Notes under the pieces: model-generated
What the model was told of the DNA's origin: nothing
The model's input: the letters and a program-made list of their open reading frames with translations, nothing else
Database searches by the model: none
Assembly: GCA_035541775.1 (NCBI GenBank)
Contig: DATKMP010000252.1
Coordinates: forward strand, 1-6,756
From: DATKMP01 sp035541775
Lineage (GTDB): Bacteria > Bacteroidota > Ignavibacteria > UBA10030
Direction: 5' to 3'
Length of the DNA stretch: 6,756 bases
Program-made: the position numbers and the translations under genes
Part shown: piece by piece, positions 6,199 to 6,756 of the stretch
Layout: every line of letters begins with the position of its first letter
How positions within the stretch are numbered: position 1 is the stretch's first letter

Positions 6199-6756
6199 AT
6201 GTTTGAATACGAATTAACAGAAGAACAAAAAATGTTGCGCGAGATGGCGCGTGATTTTGCCAAGGCAGAAATTAAACCGCTGTCGAGAACAATCGATGAA
6301 GAAGAAAAAATTCCCAAAGAATTAATAAACAAGATTGCTGAACTTGGATTTCTCGGAGCTTCGTTTCCGTCGGAGTACGGCGGCGGCGGTTTCGGTGAAA
6401 TCGGTTACTGTCTTATGCAGGAAGAATTTGGTCGTGCCGATCTTTCTGTCTCCACGTTTATTGGCGCACACCAATCCATTGGCGCAAACGCAATTTATCT
6501 CGGCGGTTCAGAGGCCTTGAAGAAAAAATATTTAGTACCGCTGGCGGAAGGAAAATATATCGGCGGCTTTGCGCTGACCGAAGCGCTTGCCGGTTCGGAT
6601 TCATTCAACTTACGGACGCGCGCTCATCGCGACGGCGATGATTGGATTATCAACGGCGAAAAATTATGGATTACCAACGGCGGACTTGCCGATGTCCTTT
6701 CGGTGTTTGCGCGGACTGAACGCGGCATCACCGGTTTTGTGGTCGAAACAAAAACT
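6199..6756 (+). CDS. Acyl-CoA dehydrogenase, 3' end cut by the window
   Basis: FAD enzyme that oxidises an acyl-CoA to trans-2-enoyl-CoA and passes electrons to electron-transfer flavoprotein. The first 186 codons are present and read open to the right edge; the family is usually about 380 residues, so roughly half is missing. Visible parts are the helical N-terminal domain (1-120: LTEEQKMLREMARDFA, then ELGFLGASFPSEYGGGGF) and the start of the beta domain. FALTEALAGSDS (124-135) fits the acyl-CoA dehydrogenase signature, although the common TEPEAGSD wording is TEALAGSD here. WITNGG (157-162) is the conserved FAD-contact segment. The catalytic glutamate falls in the missing half, so chain-length class cannot be judged. 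ATG 6199 follows the SDR stop by 20 bases with only a purine-rich AAGAA upstream, a weak ribosome site. The N-terminus MFEYELTEEQ aligns well with family starts. Co-transcription with the SDR gene is likely. Confidence 0.93.
   Translation, partial: MFEYELTEEQKMLREMARDFAKAEIKPLSRTIDEEEKIPKELINKIAELGFLGASFPSEYGGGGFGEIGYCLMQEEFGRADLSVSTFIGAHQSIGANAIYLGGSEALKKKYLVPLAEGKYIGGFALTEALAGSDSFNLRTRAHRDGDDWIINGEKLWITNGGLADVLSVFARTERGITGFVVETKT

Noticed and set aside
1..6756. Defence island, toxin-antitoxin, prophage, retron or CRISPR content
   Set aside because: All five genes are recognisable housekeeping, signalling or metabolic families on one strand, with no unexplained stretch over 57 bases, no direct-repeat array and no integrase, transposase or reverse transcriptase motif.

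Overview
The window is a compact, one-directional stretch of bacterial chromosome. Five genes lie on the + strand with almost no non-coding DNA: the largest gap is 57 bases. The first and last genes are cut by the window edges. I see no RNA gene, mobile element, CRISPR array, attachment site or origin. Base composition and codon style look even across all five genes, and nothing suggests recent transfer.

Layout. (1) 1-2703 is the C-terminal 900 residues of a large multi-pass membrane sensor histidine kinase of the NtrY-like type; its true start probably lies left of the window. (2) 2700-3446 is PgeF/YfiH, a multicopper-oxidase-like-fold enzyme of peptidoglycan quality control. Its ATG overlaps the kinase stop codon. 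(3) 3449-5284 is complete GlmS, which makes glucosamine-6-phosphate for UDP-GlcNAc; it starts 2 bases after pgeF ends. (4) After a 57-base gap holding a small AT-rich hairpin, 5342-6178 encodes a short-chain dehydrogenase with the Tyr-x6-Lys spacing of enoyl-ACP reductases, closest in remembered features to FabL. (5) 6199-6756 is the N-terminal part of an acyl-CoA dehydrogenase.

How they fit together. The first three genes look like one transcription and translation unit: an envelope sensor followed by two enzymes whose products or substrates belong to cell-wall precursor metabolism. The last two form an acyl-chain redox pair (enoyl reduction and acyl-CoA oxidation) and may be a second unit or a read-through continuation.

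Organism. A Gram-negative bacterium is likely, from the kinase's two predicted extracytoplasmic sensor regions and the general style of the proteins. The tightly packed layout, intermediate GC content and kinase architecture would suit a Bacteroidota/Chlorobiota/Ignavibacteriota-like lineage, but nothing in the window decides this and the placement is a guess.

I did not find convincing evidence of a new biological system. The points most worth checking are the unfinished N-terminus and double sensor of the kinase, its coupling to pgeF-glmS, and the exact function of the FabL-like reductase.
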